From Kofleriaceae bacterium (GTDB lineage: Bacteria; Myxococcota_A; Polyangia; Haliangiales; Haliangiaceae), in NCBI GenBank assembly GCA_020633495.1, contig JACKDR010000036.1, positions 1-57,700 on the forward strand: a DNA stretch of 57,700 bases, given 5' to 3'. The notes beneath the pieces were generated by a model. It worked only from the letters and a program-made list of their open reading frames with translations. It was not told where the DNA came from and made no database searches. The position numbers were made by a program, and so were the translations under genes. Shown piece by piece: positions 1 through 15,364 of the stretch (position 1 is the stretch's first letter; every line of letters starts with the position of its first letter).

Positions 1-1
1 G

Positions 2-2068
2 CTGGCGCTCGAGGCCCACGCCGCCCGCACCGCCAGCGTCAGCGCGGTGATGGCCTCGGGGACGCGGCCGCTGTGGGGCGGCGCCCGCTGGTTCGTCGCC
101 GGCCTCGAGACCACGCTCGGCGGCGCCGGCGCGACCCGGATCGCGCGGCGCCTGCGCGACGCCGACGGCGACGGCCGCTACGATCGCGACGCCGGCGTCC
201 TCGCCACCGACGTCGTCGACGAGCGCCACCTCGGCGGCTCGCTCTTGACGTCGAGTGCGATGGCCCGGCTCGGCTACCAGCACGGTCGCCACGCCGTCGT
301 GGTCACCGGCGTCGGCACGCTCGGCCTCGACGATCGCCGCGGCGCCGCCGGCACCGCCGACGCGACCCGGCTGCAGCGCGACGACCGCGTCCTGGTCGGC
401 ATGGTCGACTGGACGTCGCGGTGGGACGCCACCGCCGTGCACGTCACCGCCGGCTGGCAGCACACCAGCCACGCCGAGGTCGGCGTCGGCGCCGCCGACC
501 AGACCGTGCAGATCGGCACCGCCTACGTGCCGGCCCCCGCCGACCTCGCCGCCGACGCCGCGGTCGCCGCCGCCTGCGCCGACGACGTCACCGGCGATCC
601 GCTGCCGGGCCTCGTCAACTGCCCGCTCGCCACCGGCTACTACGTCCGCGACGGCGTCGGCCTGGCCCAGGACCTCGCCGGCGATCGCCCGACCGTGACC
701 GCGGAGGTCACCCACGCCCTGCGCTGGCACGGCCGCCATCGCCTCGCCGCCGGCGCCACCGCCGAGGACGCCCGGCTGGTCCTGCACCGGCGCTTCAGCG
801 GCGGCGCCATCGAGCGCCGCCTCGCCGAGGCGGTGATCTTCACGTCGCGCTTCGTCGAGCTCGACCCCGCCGGCGACGCCGACTGCGGCGAGCTGGGGCC
901 GTGTCGCTTCCTCGATCGCACCACGACCACCTACCGGACCCGCCACGTCGCCGGTTGGCTCGAGGACACGTGGCGGCCCCAGCCCGACGTCACCGCCCAG
1001 CTCGGCCTGCGCTGGGAGTCGATGGAGGTCGCCCACGACGTCCGCTTCCGCGACCAGGTGGCGCCCCGGGTCGCGGTCGCGGTCGACCCCGGCGCCGCCG
1101 GCGACCGCCGCCTGTTCGTGTCGTGGGCGCGCTACTTCCCGCTCTTGCCCGTCGGCGTCGGCCCGACCGTGTCGGGCGTGCCCGACGTCTACACCCACCT
1201 GGCGACCCCGATCGGCGATCGCGACACCCTGACCCCGGGCGACGGCGTCGCCGTGGCCGCCGACCTGGAGTCGGCCCCGGTCGACGAGCTGGTGGTCGGC
1301 GTCGAGCGCGCCTTCGAGGCCGCGCTGCGGGTCGGCGCGGCGTGGCGGTCGCGGTGGATGATGCGGGGCGTCGACGAGGTCGCCGGCACGCTGGTCAACC
1401 CGGGCACCGGCGGCGCCGCCGGCCTGGCGCCGCTGACCCGCGGCTCGCACGACCTGATCGTGTGGCTGGGCAACGCGCCCGACGCCCGGCTCCACCTCCA
1501 GCTCGGCTACGTCTACGGGCGCGAGCTCGGCAGCTGGAACGGCGCCTACGATCCGGCGGTGGGCGCGGCGCTGGTGGCGTCGCCCTTCGACGGCCGCACC
1601 GGCAACGCCTGGGGCCCGCTGCCCGACGACCGCCCGCACCGGTTCTATGGCGACGTCGCGACCCGGCGCGCCGTCGGGCCGTGGGCGCTGACCGCCGGCG
1701 CGCGCCTGACCGTGTCGTCAGGACGACCGCGCTCGACCCTGGACGGCGCCGGCGCGCCGGTGCTGCCGCGCGGCGACGCCGGCCGCCTGCCGGTGGTGGC
1801 GTCGGCGATCGTCCACGTCGGCGCCGCCCGCGGTCGCCTGCGCCTCGCCCTCGACGTCACCAACCCGTTCGATCGCCGGACCGTGCTCGAGGTCGACGAC
1901 CGCTACACGCTCGACGACGTCGGCGCGATCGAGGGCGGCGACCTCACCGATCTGATGTGGGCCAAGCAGGCCGACGGCGTCGCGCTGACCCGCCACGGCG
2001 GCTGGGGCCGCGCCACCCGCTACCAGGCGCCGACGTTCGTCCTGGTCTCGGCGGCGCTCGTGTACTGA
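2..2068 (+). CDS. TonB-dependent receptor-like outer-membrane barrel, C-terminal part (5' truncated)
   Basis: The reading frame is open from the window edge, so the N-terminus (signal peptide, plug domain) lies outside; 688 residues are visible. The visible part alternates short polar turns with amphipathic strands, for example VTAQLGLRWESM and the closing strand APTFVLVSAALVY with a terminal aromatic residue, as in outer-membrane beta-barrels. Segments such as VAPRVAVAVDP followed by RLFVSWARYFPLLP resemble the barrel half of Oar/CarboxypepD_reg-type TonB-dependent receptors of Myxococcota. That family assignment comes from pattern recognition, and the ligand cannot be inferred. A hairpin follows the stop. 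The internal ATG at 47 is not a credible start because coding continues upstream of it. Confidence 0.7.
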   Translation: MALEAHAARTASVSAVMASGTRPLWGGARWFVAGLETTLGGAGATRIARRLRDADGDGRYDRDAGVLATDVVDERHLGGSLLTSSAMARLGYQHGRHAVVVTGVGTLGLDDRRGAAGTADATRLQRDDRVLVGMVDWTSRWDATAVHVTAGWQHTSHAEVGVGAADQTVQIGTAYVPAPADLAADAAVAAACADDVTGDPLPGLVNCPLATGYYVRDGVGLAQDLAGDRPTVTAEVTHALRWHGRHRLAAGATAEDARLVLHRRFSGGAIERRLAEAVIFTSRFVELDPAGDADCGELGPCRFLDRTTTTYRTRHVAGWLEDTWRPQPDVTAQLGLRWESMEVAHDVRFRDQVAPRVAVAVDPGAAGDRRLFVSWARYFPLLPVGVGPTVSGVPDVYTHLATPIGDRDTLTPGDGVAVAADLESAPVDELVVGVERAFEAALRVGAAWRSRWMMRGVDEVAGTLVNPGTGGAAGLAPLTRGSHDLIVWLGNAPDARLHLQLGYVYGRELGSWNGAYDPAVGAALVASPFDGRTGNAWGPLPDDRPHRFYGDVATRRAVGPWALTAGARLTVSSGRPRSTLDGAGAPVLPRGDAGRLPVVASAIVHVGAARGRLRLALDVTNPFDRRTVLEVDDRYTLDDVGAIEGGDLTDLMWAKQADGVALTRHGGWGRATRYQAPTFVLVSAALVY

Positions 2069-2131
2069 CGACGACTACCTCGCGCCCGCGCCGGACCGAT
2101 CCTGAACGGATGGCCCGGATCGAAACCCCTG

Positions 2132-2150
2132 GAAAGCGATTGGCTTTCCG
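2132..2150 (+). terminator. Hairpin after the receptor gene
   Basis: GGAAAGC, a 5-nt loop (GATTG) and GCTTTCC form a perfect 7-bp stem 63 nt after the receptor stop codon. Its low GC content stands out in this sequence. There is no T-run, so termination is only an inference. It could also be a regulatory structure ahead of the TPR gene. Confidence 0.4.
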
Positions 2151-2184
2151 TCGAGCGCGCCCCTTGGCCGACGAGCGCGCGTGA

Positions 2185-2190
2185 TAGGAT
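2185..2190 (+). promoter_or_regulatory. -10-like TAGGAT upstream of the TPR gene
   Basis: TAGGAT is the same hexamer found before several other genes in the window. A TTGGCC lies about 15 bp upstream. The ATG at 2189 overlaps the hexamer, so it cannot be the start of a transcript made from it. This supports initiation at 2285 with a leader of roughly 90 nt. Confidence 0.3.
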
Positions 2191-2284
2191 GAGCGCCGAA
2201 TTCGACGCGCCGAGGGGACCACGCTGGGTGCGTGCGGGGACCCTCCTCGGGAAGGGCGCGCATCGCTACCGCACCGGGGGATTC

Positions 2285-10039
<7,755 letters not shown>

Positions 10040-10046
10040 GCGCGGC

Positions 10047-10064
10047 GGGCGGCGCGTGCCGCCC
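10047..10064 (+). terminator. GC stem-loop after the TPR gene
   Basis: GGGCGGC, loop GCGT and GCCGCCC form a 7-bp perfect stem starting 8 nt after the stop codon. There is no T-tract, which is common for hairpins in such GC-rich genomes. Termination is inferred from position. Confidence 0.4.
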
Positions 10065-10209
10065 TGGGCTCGCATGATCGACCGCCGGCGCGCCCTCGAG
10101 GCCGCCGGCGGTGTGGGTTTCGGCGGCGGCGCCGCGGCCGCGGGCTCGCCCGGGCCGGCCGCGGCCGGGTGAGCGCGCGTCGCCGGCCGCGGTGGTGTTA
10201 GATCGCGGC

Positions 10210-10998
10210 ATGTCCGACGCCGTCCGCTACCAGCTCCACGACGCCGTCGGGGTGATCACCCTCGATCGCCCCGACAACCGCAACAGCATGACGCCCGAGC
10301 TGCTCGACGCGTTCGCCGCCGCGTCGGCGCAGGCGCGGGCCGACGCCGGCGCGCGCTGCGTCGTGGTCACCGGCACCGGGCGGTGCTTCTCGGCGGGCGC
10401 CGACTTCAAGTCGGTGCTGCAGCGCGACGACGACGCGCGGCCGCGCGCCGCCCACGAGCGGTCGTACGCGATGTACGAGCCGTTCCTGTCGCTGCTCGAT
10501 CTCGAGGTCCCGGTGATCGCGGCCTGCAACGGCCACACGATCGGCGGCGGCTTCGGGCTCGCGCTGGTGTGCGACGTCCGCGTCGGCGCCCGCGACGCCC
10601 GGTACGGCGCCAACTTCTGCCGGCTCGGGCTCGCGCCCGGCATGGCGATCAGCTACCTGCTGCCCCGGCTGGTCGGGGTGTCGCGCGCCTCCGAGCTGCT
10701 GTTCACCGGCCGCCTGATCGACGGCGCCGAGGCCGAGCGCATCGGCCTCCTGTCGGCGGCGGTCGACGCCGACGAGGTCCTGCCGCGCGCGATGGAGCTG
10801 GCGCGCGCGATCGCCGCGTCGGCGCCGCTGGCGGTGCGGATGACCAAGCAGGTGATGTACCGCGGCCTCGACTGGGATCCGCGCGGCCACGCTCGCGTCG
10901 AGGCCTACGCCCAGGCCCACACCGTCGGCACCGCCGACGCCGCCGAGGGCATCGCCGCGCTGCTCGCCAAGCGCGAGCCCCGCTTCACCGGCACCTGA
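10210..10998 (+). CDS. Crotonase-fold (enoyl-CoA hydratase/isomerase family) protein lacking both hydratase glutamates
   Basis: This 262-residue protein has normal crotonase length and layout. FSAGADFKSVL is the oxyanion-hole/CoA loop, followed by NGHTIGGGFGLALVCD and a C-terminal helix with PLAVRMTKQVMYRGLDW. In true hydratases the second motif is GGG-C-E-L and a second glutamate sits in F-x-Q-P-E. Here the aligned positions are glycine (GGGFGL) and phenylalanine (YGANF). Water addition by the standard mechanism is therefore unlikely. Isomerase, hydrolase, decarboxylase or dehalogenase-type chemistry on an acyl-CoA are options. Start: ATG with TTAGAT ending 6 nt upstream and no Shine-Dalgarno, suggesting a leaderless message. 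It is a single gene, convergent with the lipoprotein downstream. Confidence 0.85.
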   Translation: MSDAVRYQLHDAVGVITLDRPDNRNSMTPELLDAFAAASAQARADAGARCVVVTGTGRCFSAGADFKSVLQRDDDARPRAAHERSYAMYEPFLSLLDLEVPVIAACNGHTIGGGFGLALVCDVRVGARDARYGANFCRLGLAPGMAISYLLPRLVGVSRASELLFTGRLIDGAEAERIGLLSAAVDADEVLPRAMELARAIAASAPLAVRMTKQVMYRGLDWDPRGHARVEAYAQAHTVGTADAAEGIAALLAKREPRFTGT

Positions 10999-11001
10999 GC
11001 G

Positions 11002-12036
11002 TCAGTCGCCGCAGCGCGCCCACACCGGCGCCGCGTCGGCGGCGCCGTCGCCGACCGCGAGATCGTGCACGGCGACGTCGAGCAGGCCCCACGGCGAGTC
11101 GACCATCACCCAGTGCCAGCCGTCGGCGTCGGCCGGGTACGACAGCCGGGTGTAGTCGCCGATCTCGAGCCCGATCGGGTGGCCGTCGGGCGCGTCGTAG
11201 AGGCAGGCCTCGTCGCCGACCGGCAGCGGCACCCGGTGCGACGAGCCGTAGCCATGGCCGCCGCCGGTGCCGCCGATCGTCCCGGTCTGGACCTGGTCGG
11301 CCCGGACCCAGCCGCGGACGCGGACGTAGACGCCGGCGCGCTCGACCTCGACCCAGCCGTCGGCGCGGCCGTGCTCGACGACCGGGACCCAGGCGACGGT
11401 CGCCGCCAGGATCACCGCGCCGTCGTCGGGGCGCGCGCGGATCGCGACGCGCTCGTCGAGCGACGGCTGGTCGTACGCGTGGTCGCGCGCGGCGGTCGCG
11501 GGCGGCCGCGCGGCCTCGAAGACGTCGTCGATGGCGTCGGCCGCGGCGGTGGTGATCACGCGCAGGTCGTCGGCGAGCACCTCGATGCCGGCGACGTCGC
11601 CGTCCTGGCCGCGCACGATCACCGGCGCGCCGACCCCCAGCTCGAGCCCGGGCCGGGGCGTGATCGTGCGAGTCAGGGCGCGCGCGAGATCGTCGCGCGC
11701 CACCCAGACCAGCATCCGCGCGTGGTCCTCGTCGAGCAGCAGCTCGACGCGATCGTCGCGCAGCTCGGCGACCGCGTACGAGGTGTCGTCCGGCGCCCGC
11801 CAGCCGCTGGAGCCGGTGGGCTCGCCCCCCGCCGAGGTCCAGACCTGGGTGTGCCGGGCCAGGCGGGCGCGCCGCACGCCGTGCCCCGGGTCGCCCTGCA
11901 TGACCAGCTCCCAGGGTTGCCAGACGTGGGGACGCTTGACCGCCGGCGCCGGAGGCTCGACAGGCGTTCGACGGGGCGCAGGTGGGGGCCCGCCGCAGGC
12001 GGCCAGGGCGACCAGGGCGATCCAGCGCGCCGACAT
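11002..12036 (-). CDS. Lipoprotein with SH3-like segment
   Basis: This 344-residue protein has a short signal peptide ending in the lipobox ALAAC (Cys14), then a Pro-rich linker, so it is predicted to be membrane-anchored. Around residues 210-265, RVAIRARPDDGAVILA through VRVRGWVRADQVQ resembles a bacterial SH3 (SH3b) fold, with the typical W-V-x-V and G-W-V-x-x-D patterns. A second similar stretch ending in DADGWHWVMVDSPWG may be another copy. SH3b domains usually bind peptides or glycans at the envelope, but no catalytic motif is visible. GAAGAT lies 6 nt before the ATG as a weak -10. The stop codon is 3 nt from the convergent crotonase gene. Confidence 0.7.
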   Translation of the reverse strand: MSARWIALVALAACGGPPPAPRRTPVEPPAPAVKRPHVWQPWELVMQGDPGHGVRRARLARHTQVWTSAGGEPTGSSGWRAPDDTSYAVAELRDDRVELLLDEDHARMLVWVARDDLARALTRTITPRPGLELGVGAPVIVRGQDGDVAGIEVLADDLRVITTAAADAIDDVFEAARPPATAARDHAYDQPSLDERVAIRARPDDGAVILAATVAWVPVVEHGRADGWVEVERAGVYVRVRGWVRADQVQTGTIGGTGGGHGYGSSHRVPLPVGDEACLYDAPDGHPIGLEIGDYTRLSYPADADGWHWVMVDSPWGLLDVAVHDLAVGDGAADAAPVWARCGD

Positions 12037-12143
12037 GACGGGATCTTCGCACGGCCGGTCAGGTGCCAGGCGCGCAACGCCGCGATGCCACGAGGGTTAC
12101 GCGGCGACGCCGCGACTGCGAAGGGACCTGCGCGGTTCCGGGC

Positions 12144-12159
12144 ATGACCGGTCGGTCAT
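12144..12159. promoter_or_regulatory. 7-2-7 inverted repeat, TetR-operator-like
   Basis: ATGACCG, a 2-nt centre and CGGTCAT form a perfect inverted repeat in the 207-bp divergent gap between the lipoprotein gene and the lipid-kinase gene. The core TGACCG-N2-CGGTCA is of the kind bound by TetR-family regulators. No TetR gene is in the window, so the regulator is unknown. Confidence 0.4.
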
Positions 12160-12216
12160 CGAACCTGGGATCGCGGGTTTACGCACCGTGTCAGCGTGCA
12201 CGGTTCTTGCTCCTGA

Positions 12217-12233
12217 CCGGGGCCGTTCCCCGG
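12217..12233 (+). promoter_or_regulatory. Hairpin overlapping the ribosome-binding site of the lipid-kinase gene
   Basis: CCGGGG, loop CCGTT and CCCCGG form a 6-bp stem ending 10 nt before ATG 12244. The following bases continue as AG, so the GGAG that could serve as Shine-Dalgarno is partly buried in the stem. A translational control role is possible but unproven. Confidence 0.3.
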
Positions 12234-12243
12234 AGTACCGCTC

Positions 12244-13296
12244 ATGCAAATCGGCGTCATCACGAACCCCAACAGCCGCAAGAACAAGCACCGGCCCGAT
12301 CGGGCCCGGCGGCTGCAGTCGATCCTCGGCGAGATGGGTGAGGTCCACTCCACGGACTCGGTGGACTCGATCAAGCCGGTGCTCCGCGACTTCCTCCGCA
12401 AGCGCGCCCGCTACTGGGTCGCGGACGGCGGTGACGGCGCGCTGCACTGGATGCTGCGCATGGGCATGGAGGTCCTCCAGGAGGACGAGTTCGCCGGCGA
12501 GTCGGTGACGTTGCCCATGACGATGCCGACCAACGGCGGCACGATCGACTTCATCGCCAACAACGTCGGCATCAAGGGCGACGCCGAGTCGCTGCTCACC
12601 GCCATGCGCCTGCGCATCGAGCGCGGCCAGCGCATCGAGGACACCGAGGTCGACTCGATGGTCATCGACGGCGTGCAGGCCGGTCCCGACGGCGACGTGC
12701 CGTTCCGGACCTACGGCTTCGCGGTCGCGGCCGGCGGCATCGGCCAGCGCTTCTTCGCCAAGTACTACGAGGACGCGGATCCCAACCCGCGCACGATCAT
12801 GAAGGTCGTGGGTCGGACCCTGGCGTCGATGCCGGTGGCGCTGTCGCCGCTGCGCAAGGTGCCGGGCATGCCGCGCTTCCTGTCGACCTACGCGCGCGAC
12901 ATGTTCTCGCCGACGCGGGCGAAGATCACCGTCGACGGCATGGTGCTGCCGGGTGACGAGTTCACCGGCATCCACGTCGCGTCGATGTCGATCAACCTCG
13001 GCAACGTGCTGCACTTCTTCGGCAAGGCCGACCAGCCCGGCCTGATGAACGCGATCGTCGGGACGCCGTCGCCCATGAGCGTCGTCCGCAACCTGCCGCG
13101 GATGGTGCGCGGCGAGGAGATGCGCGGCTCGCAGATCCTCGACCGGCCGTGCCGGTCGCTCGATCTCGAGGCGGTGGGCGACGAGCTGCTCGAGCCGGTG
13201 ATCGACGGCGAGTACTACCGCGGGCTGCGGAAGATCTCGTTCCGGGTCGGGCCGCGCGTGCGGATCCCGAAGGTCGTGGGCGCGCCGCTGCACTAG
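12244..13296 (+). CDS. Diacylglycerol/lipid kinase-family protein
   Basis: This 350-residue protein has the DAGK_cat fold pattern: MQIGVITNPNSRKN at the N-terminus (nucleotide-binding strand with N-P), then ADGGDGALHWM around residues 60-70, matching the G-G-D-G-T nucleotide loop, and MPTNGGTIDFIAN, matching the G-T-x-N-D-F region. The family phosphorylates diacylglycerol, sphingoid bases or similar lipids with ATP at the inner face of the membrane. The second half (IHVASMSINLGNVLHFFGKAD) fits the C-terminal beta-sandwich of YegS/DgkB-like kinases. No membrane segment is evident. The gene stands alone behind a 207-bp intergenic region with a possible operator and a start-proximal hairpin. The lipid substrate cannot be told from sequence. 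Confidence 0.8.
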   Translation: MQIGVITNPNSRKNKHRPDRARRLQSILGEMGEVHSTDSVDSIKPVLRDFLRKRARYWVADGGDGALHWMLRMGMEVLQEDEFAGESVTLPMTMPTNGGTIDFIANNVGIKGDAESLLTAMRLRIERGQRIEDTEVDSMVIDGVQAGPDGDVPFRTYGFAVAAGGIGQRFFAKYYEDADPNPRTIMKVVGRTLASMPVALSPLRKVPGMPRFLSTYARDMFSPTRAKITVDGMVLPGDEFTGIHVASMSINLGNVLHFFGKADQPGLMNAIVGTPSPMSVVRNLPRMVRGEEMRGSQILDRPCRSLDLEAVGDELLEPVIDGEYYRGLRKISFRVGPRVRIPKVVGAPLH

Positions 13297-13671
13297 GCTG
13301 CGCGCGCCCGAGCTGCCGATCCGGGGCTGGCCCGTGCCCGATGCGGGGCTGGCCCGTGCCCGTGCCCGTGCCCATGCCCGCGCCCGATCCGGTAGGGCCG
13401 CTTTCAGAGCGGTAGCGCTGGCGCGAGCGTTGGGGAGAGCGCGAGCGCGCCGGCCCGGGTCCTGCCGCGAGCTCGGGGGGCGCCTCCGCCGGCTCGGACA
13501 GTCCTCGCGGTGACGAGAGCGCGGGCGGTGGTGGTGGAGCGGGCGGCGACGCAGTCGCGAGGTGGCGCGGGCCCGCTGCGGAACTCGCCGGCGGAGGCCC
13601 CCCCTCGCTCGCGTCACCCGGGCCGGCGTGACGCAGGGCGAGCGCGGGCGAGCGGATCGCTCACCCCGGCC
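13297..13671. other. Non-coding block with direct and inverted repeats
   Basis: Frames here are short and inconsistent, and none begins with a plausible signal. Visible structure: a 22-bp near-identical direct repeat at 13318-13339 and 13340-13361, running into a GTGCCC hexanucleotide run; a small CCGCT/AGCGG hairpin at 13398-13412 that could terminate the lipid-kinase transcript; and a long imperfect inverted repeat from 13474 to 13606, listed separately. Confidence 0.6.
13474..13606. repeat. Long imperfect inverted repeat (~133 bp)
   Basis: The outer arm GGGGGGCGCCTCCGCCGGC (from 13475) pairs with GCCGGCGGAGGCCCCCCC (from 13587) with one mismatch or bulge. Inside, CCTCGCG (13503) pairs with CGCGAGG (13556). 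The whole segment could fold into one long hairpin, as a structured RNA or a MITE-like remnant would. No target-site duplication was recognised. Confidence 0.45.
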
Positions 13672-14206
13672 GACCCCGAAGTCGATGGGGCGAGCGCCGG
13701 CCCTCGGATCGCGCACCCCGAGCGGAGGGGGAGGTGCGGAGCACCGACCCCGAAGTCGAGGGGGGGCGCTGGCCCGACCGGCCCCTGAAGTCGATGGGGC
13801 GAGCGCCGGCCCTCGGATCGCGCACCCCCGAGCGGAGGGGAGGTGCGGAGCACCGACCCCGAAGTCGAGGGGCGGGCGCCGCCCGACCGACCCCGAAGTC
13901 GATGGGGCGAGCGCCGGCCCTCGGATCGCGCACCCCGAGCGGAGGGGGAGGTGCGGAGCACCGACCCCGAAGTCGAGGGCGGGCGCCGGCCCGACCGACC
14001 CCGAAGTCGATGGGGCGAGCGCCGGCCCTCGGATCGCGCACCCTGAGCGGAGGGGAGGTGAGCACCGACCCCGAAGTCGAGGGCGGGCGCCGGCCCGACC
14101 GACCCCGAAGTCGATGGGGCGAGCGCCGGCCCTCGGATCGCGCACCCCGAGCGGAGGGGGAGGTGCGGAGCACCGACCCCGAAGTCGAGGGGGCGGGCGC
14201 TCGCCC
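13672..14206. repeat. ~108-bp tandem repeat, about five copies
   Basis: The marker GTCGATGGGG recurs at 13681, 13790, 13898, 14006 and 14110, giving periods of 109, 108, 108 and 104 bp. Each unit holds GACCCCGAAGTCGATGGGG, a central GGTGC-GGA-GCACC hairpin and a second variant GACCCCGAAGTCGAGG, so the unit itself is partly twofold. The 104-bp and 109-bp units shift any reading frame, so the array is not translated as one protein. Short inverted elements (CCCC...GGGG) could give each unit one or two hairpins. Function unknown. Confidence 0.85.
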
Positions 14207-14231
14207 GTGGATCGCTCACGACAATGGCTTC

Positions 14232-14250
14232 GCGCGCGAGGACCGCGCGC
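14232..14250 (-). terminator. Hairpin after the H1-like gene
   Basis: GCGCGCG, a 5-nt loop and CGCGCGC form a 7-bp stem starting 9 nt past the stop codon on the minus strand. It is probably the terminator of the acidic/basic protein gene. There is no T-tract. Confidence 0.4.
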
Positions 14251-14258
14251 GGCAGCGG

Positions 14259-15326
14259 CTAGCGCTTCTTGGCGGGGGCCTTCTTGGCGGGGGTCTTCTT
14301 GGCGGGGGCGGCCTTCTTGGCGGGGGCCTTCTTGGCGGGGGCGGCCTTCTTGGCGGGGGCCTTCTTGGCCGGGGTCTTCTTGGCGGGGGCGGCCTTCTTG
14401 GGGGCGGCCTTCTTGGGGGCGGCCTTCTTGGGCGCGGGCTTGGCGGCCTTGGGGGCGGCCTTCTTGGCGGGGGCGGCCTTCTTGGGGGCGGCCTTCTTGG
14501 GGGCGGCCTTCTTGGGCGCGGGCTTGGCGGGCGCGGGCTTGGCGGCCTTGGGCGCGGGCTTGGCGGGCGCGGGCTTGGCGGCCTTGGGCGCGGCCTTGGC
14601 GGGCGCGGGCTTGGGCGCGGCGGGCTTGGCCGGGGCCGGGATCTTCGGCAGGGCAGGCGCTGGACGTGTCACCACCGCGGCGTCCTCGTCGTCGTCGAAG
14701 GTGACGCGGGCGCCGAGCACGGGACCGTCGTCGTCCTCGTCGTCCTCGGCGGTGTCGTCCTCGTCGCTCTCGTCGTCGTCGCGCGCGGCGGTCCGCGGCG
14801 CGGCGTGGGGCACCGGGCTGCGCAGGACCGCGCCGTCGTCCTCGTCGTCGCCTTCTTCTTCCTCGTCGTCGTCGTCGTCGTCGTCGTCGTCCTCGTCGTC
14901 GTCGTCGTCGTCCTCGTCCTCGTCCTCGTCGTCGTCCTCGTCCTCGTCCTCTTCGTCCTCGCGGGCGTTGAGCAGCGTGTCCGGCCACGCGTCCTTCTCG
15001 TCCTCGTCCTCGTCCTCCTCCTCCTCCTCGGACTCGGCCGCCACCAGGCCGCCGTCGTCGCCGCCGAACGCGTCGTCGCGGGCGGCGTGCGCGAAGTCCG
15101 CGTCCCCGGTCCCGGGGCCGCCCTCGTCGTCGTCATCGTCGTCGTCGTCGCCACCGCCGGCGGCGTCGCCGCCACCGCCGAAGCCGTTGCCCCCGCCGTC
15201 GTCGTCGTCGTCACCGCCGCCGCCGGCGCCGAAGTCGACGTCCGTCTCCTCGTCACCGTCGGTGCGGTGCAGCGAGTGCGCGTCGTGGACGAACCCGAGG
15301 GTGTGCTCGTGATCGAGGGTGGCCAT
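14259..15326 (-). CDS. Polyampholyte: acidic Asp/Glu-rich half plus histone H1-like Lys/Ala/Pro tail
   Basis: This 355-residue protein has two parts of opposite charge. Residues from about 25 to 205 are dominated by Asp, Glu and Gly, with uninterrupted acidic runs. The last ~130 residues are AKKAP/APKKA repeats ending AKKR, as in histone H1 C-terminal tails and bacterial H1-like proteins. The family picture is DNA or RNA binding by the tail, with the acidic part acting as a counter-charge or partner-binding region. There is no folded domain apart from a short start (MATLDHEHTLGFVHDAHSLH). The ATG at 15326 is preferred over one 57 nt upstream because TAGAAT ends 7 nt before it, with TTGAAC 19 bp further up. 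The gene lies 34 nt after asnB on the same strand, so a shared transcript is also possible. The acidic codons form a GTC microsatellite on the plus strand, which is prone to slippage. Confidence 0.8.
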   Translation of the reverse strand: MATLDHEHTLGFVHDAHSLHRTDGDEETDVDFGAGGGGDDDDDGGGNGFGGGGDAAGGGDDDDDDDDEGGPGTGDADFAHAARDDAFGGDDGGLVAAESEEEEEDEDEDEKDAWPDTLLNAREDEEDEDEDDDEDEDEDDDDDDEDDDDDDDDDEEEEGDDEDDGAVLRSPVPHAAPRTAARDDDESDEDDTAEDDEDDDGPVLGARVTFDDDEDAAVVTRPAPALPKIPAPAKPAAPKPAPAKAAPKAAKPAPAKPAPKAAKPAPAKPAPKKAAPKKAAPKKAAPAKKAAPKAAKPAPKKAAPKKAAPKKAAPAKKTPAKKAPAKKAAPAKKAPAKKAAPAKKTPAKKAPAKKR

Positions 15327-15333
15327 GGTCAGG

Positions 15334-15364
15334 ATTCTAAGCACGCGGCTCGGAGGTCGTTCAA
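15334..15364 (-). promoter_or_regulatory. Promoter candidate of the H1-like gene
   Basis: On the minus strand TTGAAC (15359-15364), a 19-bp spacer and TAGAAT (15334-15339) are followed by 7 nt and the ATG. The -35 overlaps the last codons of asnB. This is a strong match to sigma-70 boxes for so GC-rich a region. Confidence 0.4.

Noticed and set aside
2189..2284. Start of the TPR protein at 2189
   Set aside because: The ATG overlaps the -10-like TAGGAT, and the added residues are not TPR-like. ATG 2285 has a better upstream region.
13614..14219. A repeat protein encoded by the 108-bp array
   Set aside because: Periods of 104 and 109 bp shift the frame between units, so no frame keeps the same peptide through the array.
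12097..14988. 963-codon antisense frame across the lipid kinase and the satellite
   Set aside because: It reads through a gene on the other strand, non-coding repeats and the H1-like gene in a wrong frame, and no domain is recognisable.
14269..15312. Gly/Ala/Leu- and Ser-rich plus-strand frames opposite the H1-like gene
   Set aside because: These are complements of Lys/Ala/Pro and Asp codon repeats. The minus-strand frame has a promoter and a sensible charge layout.
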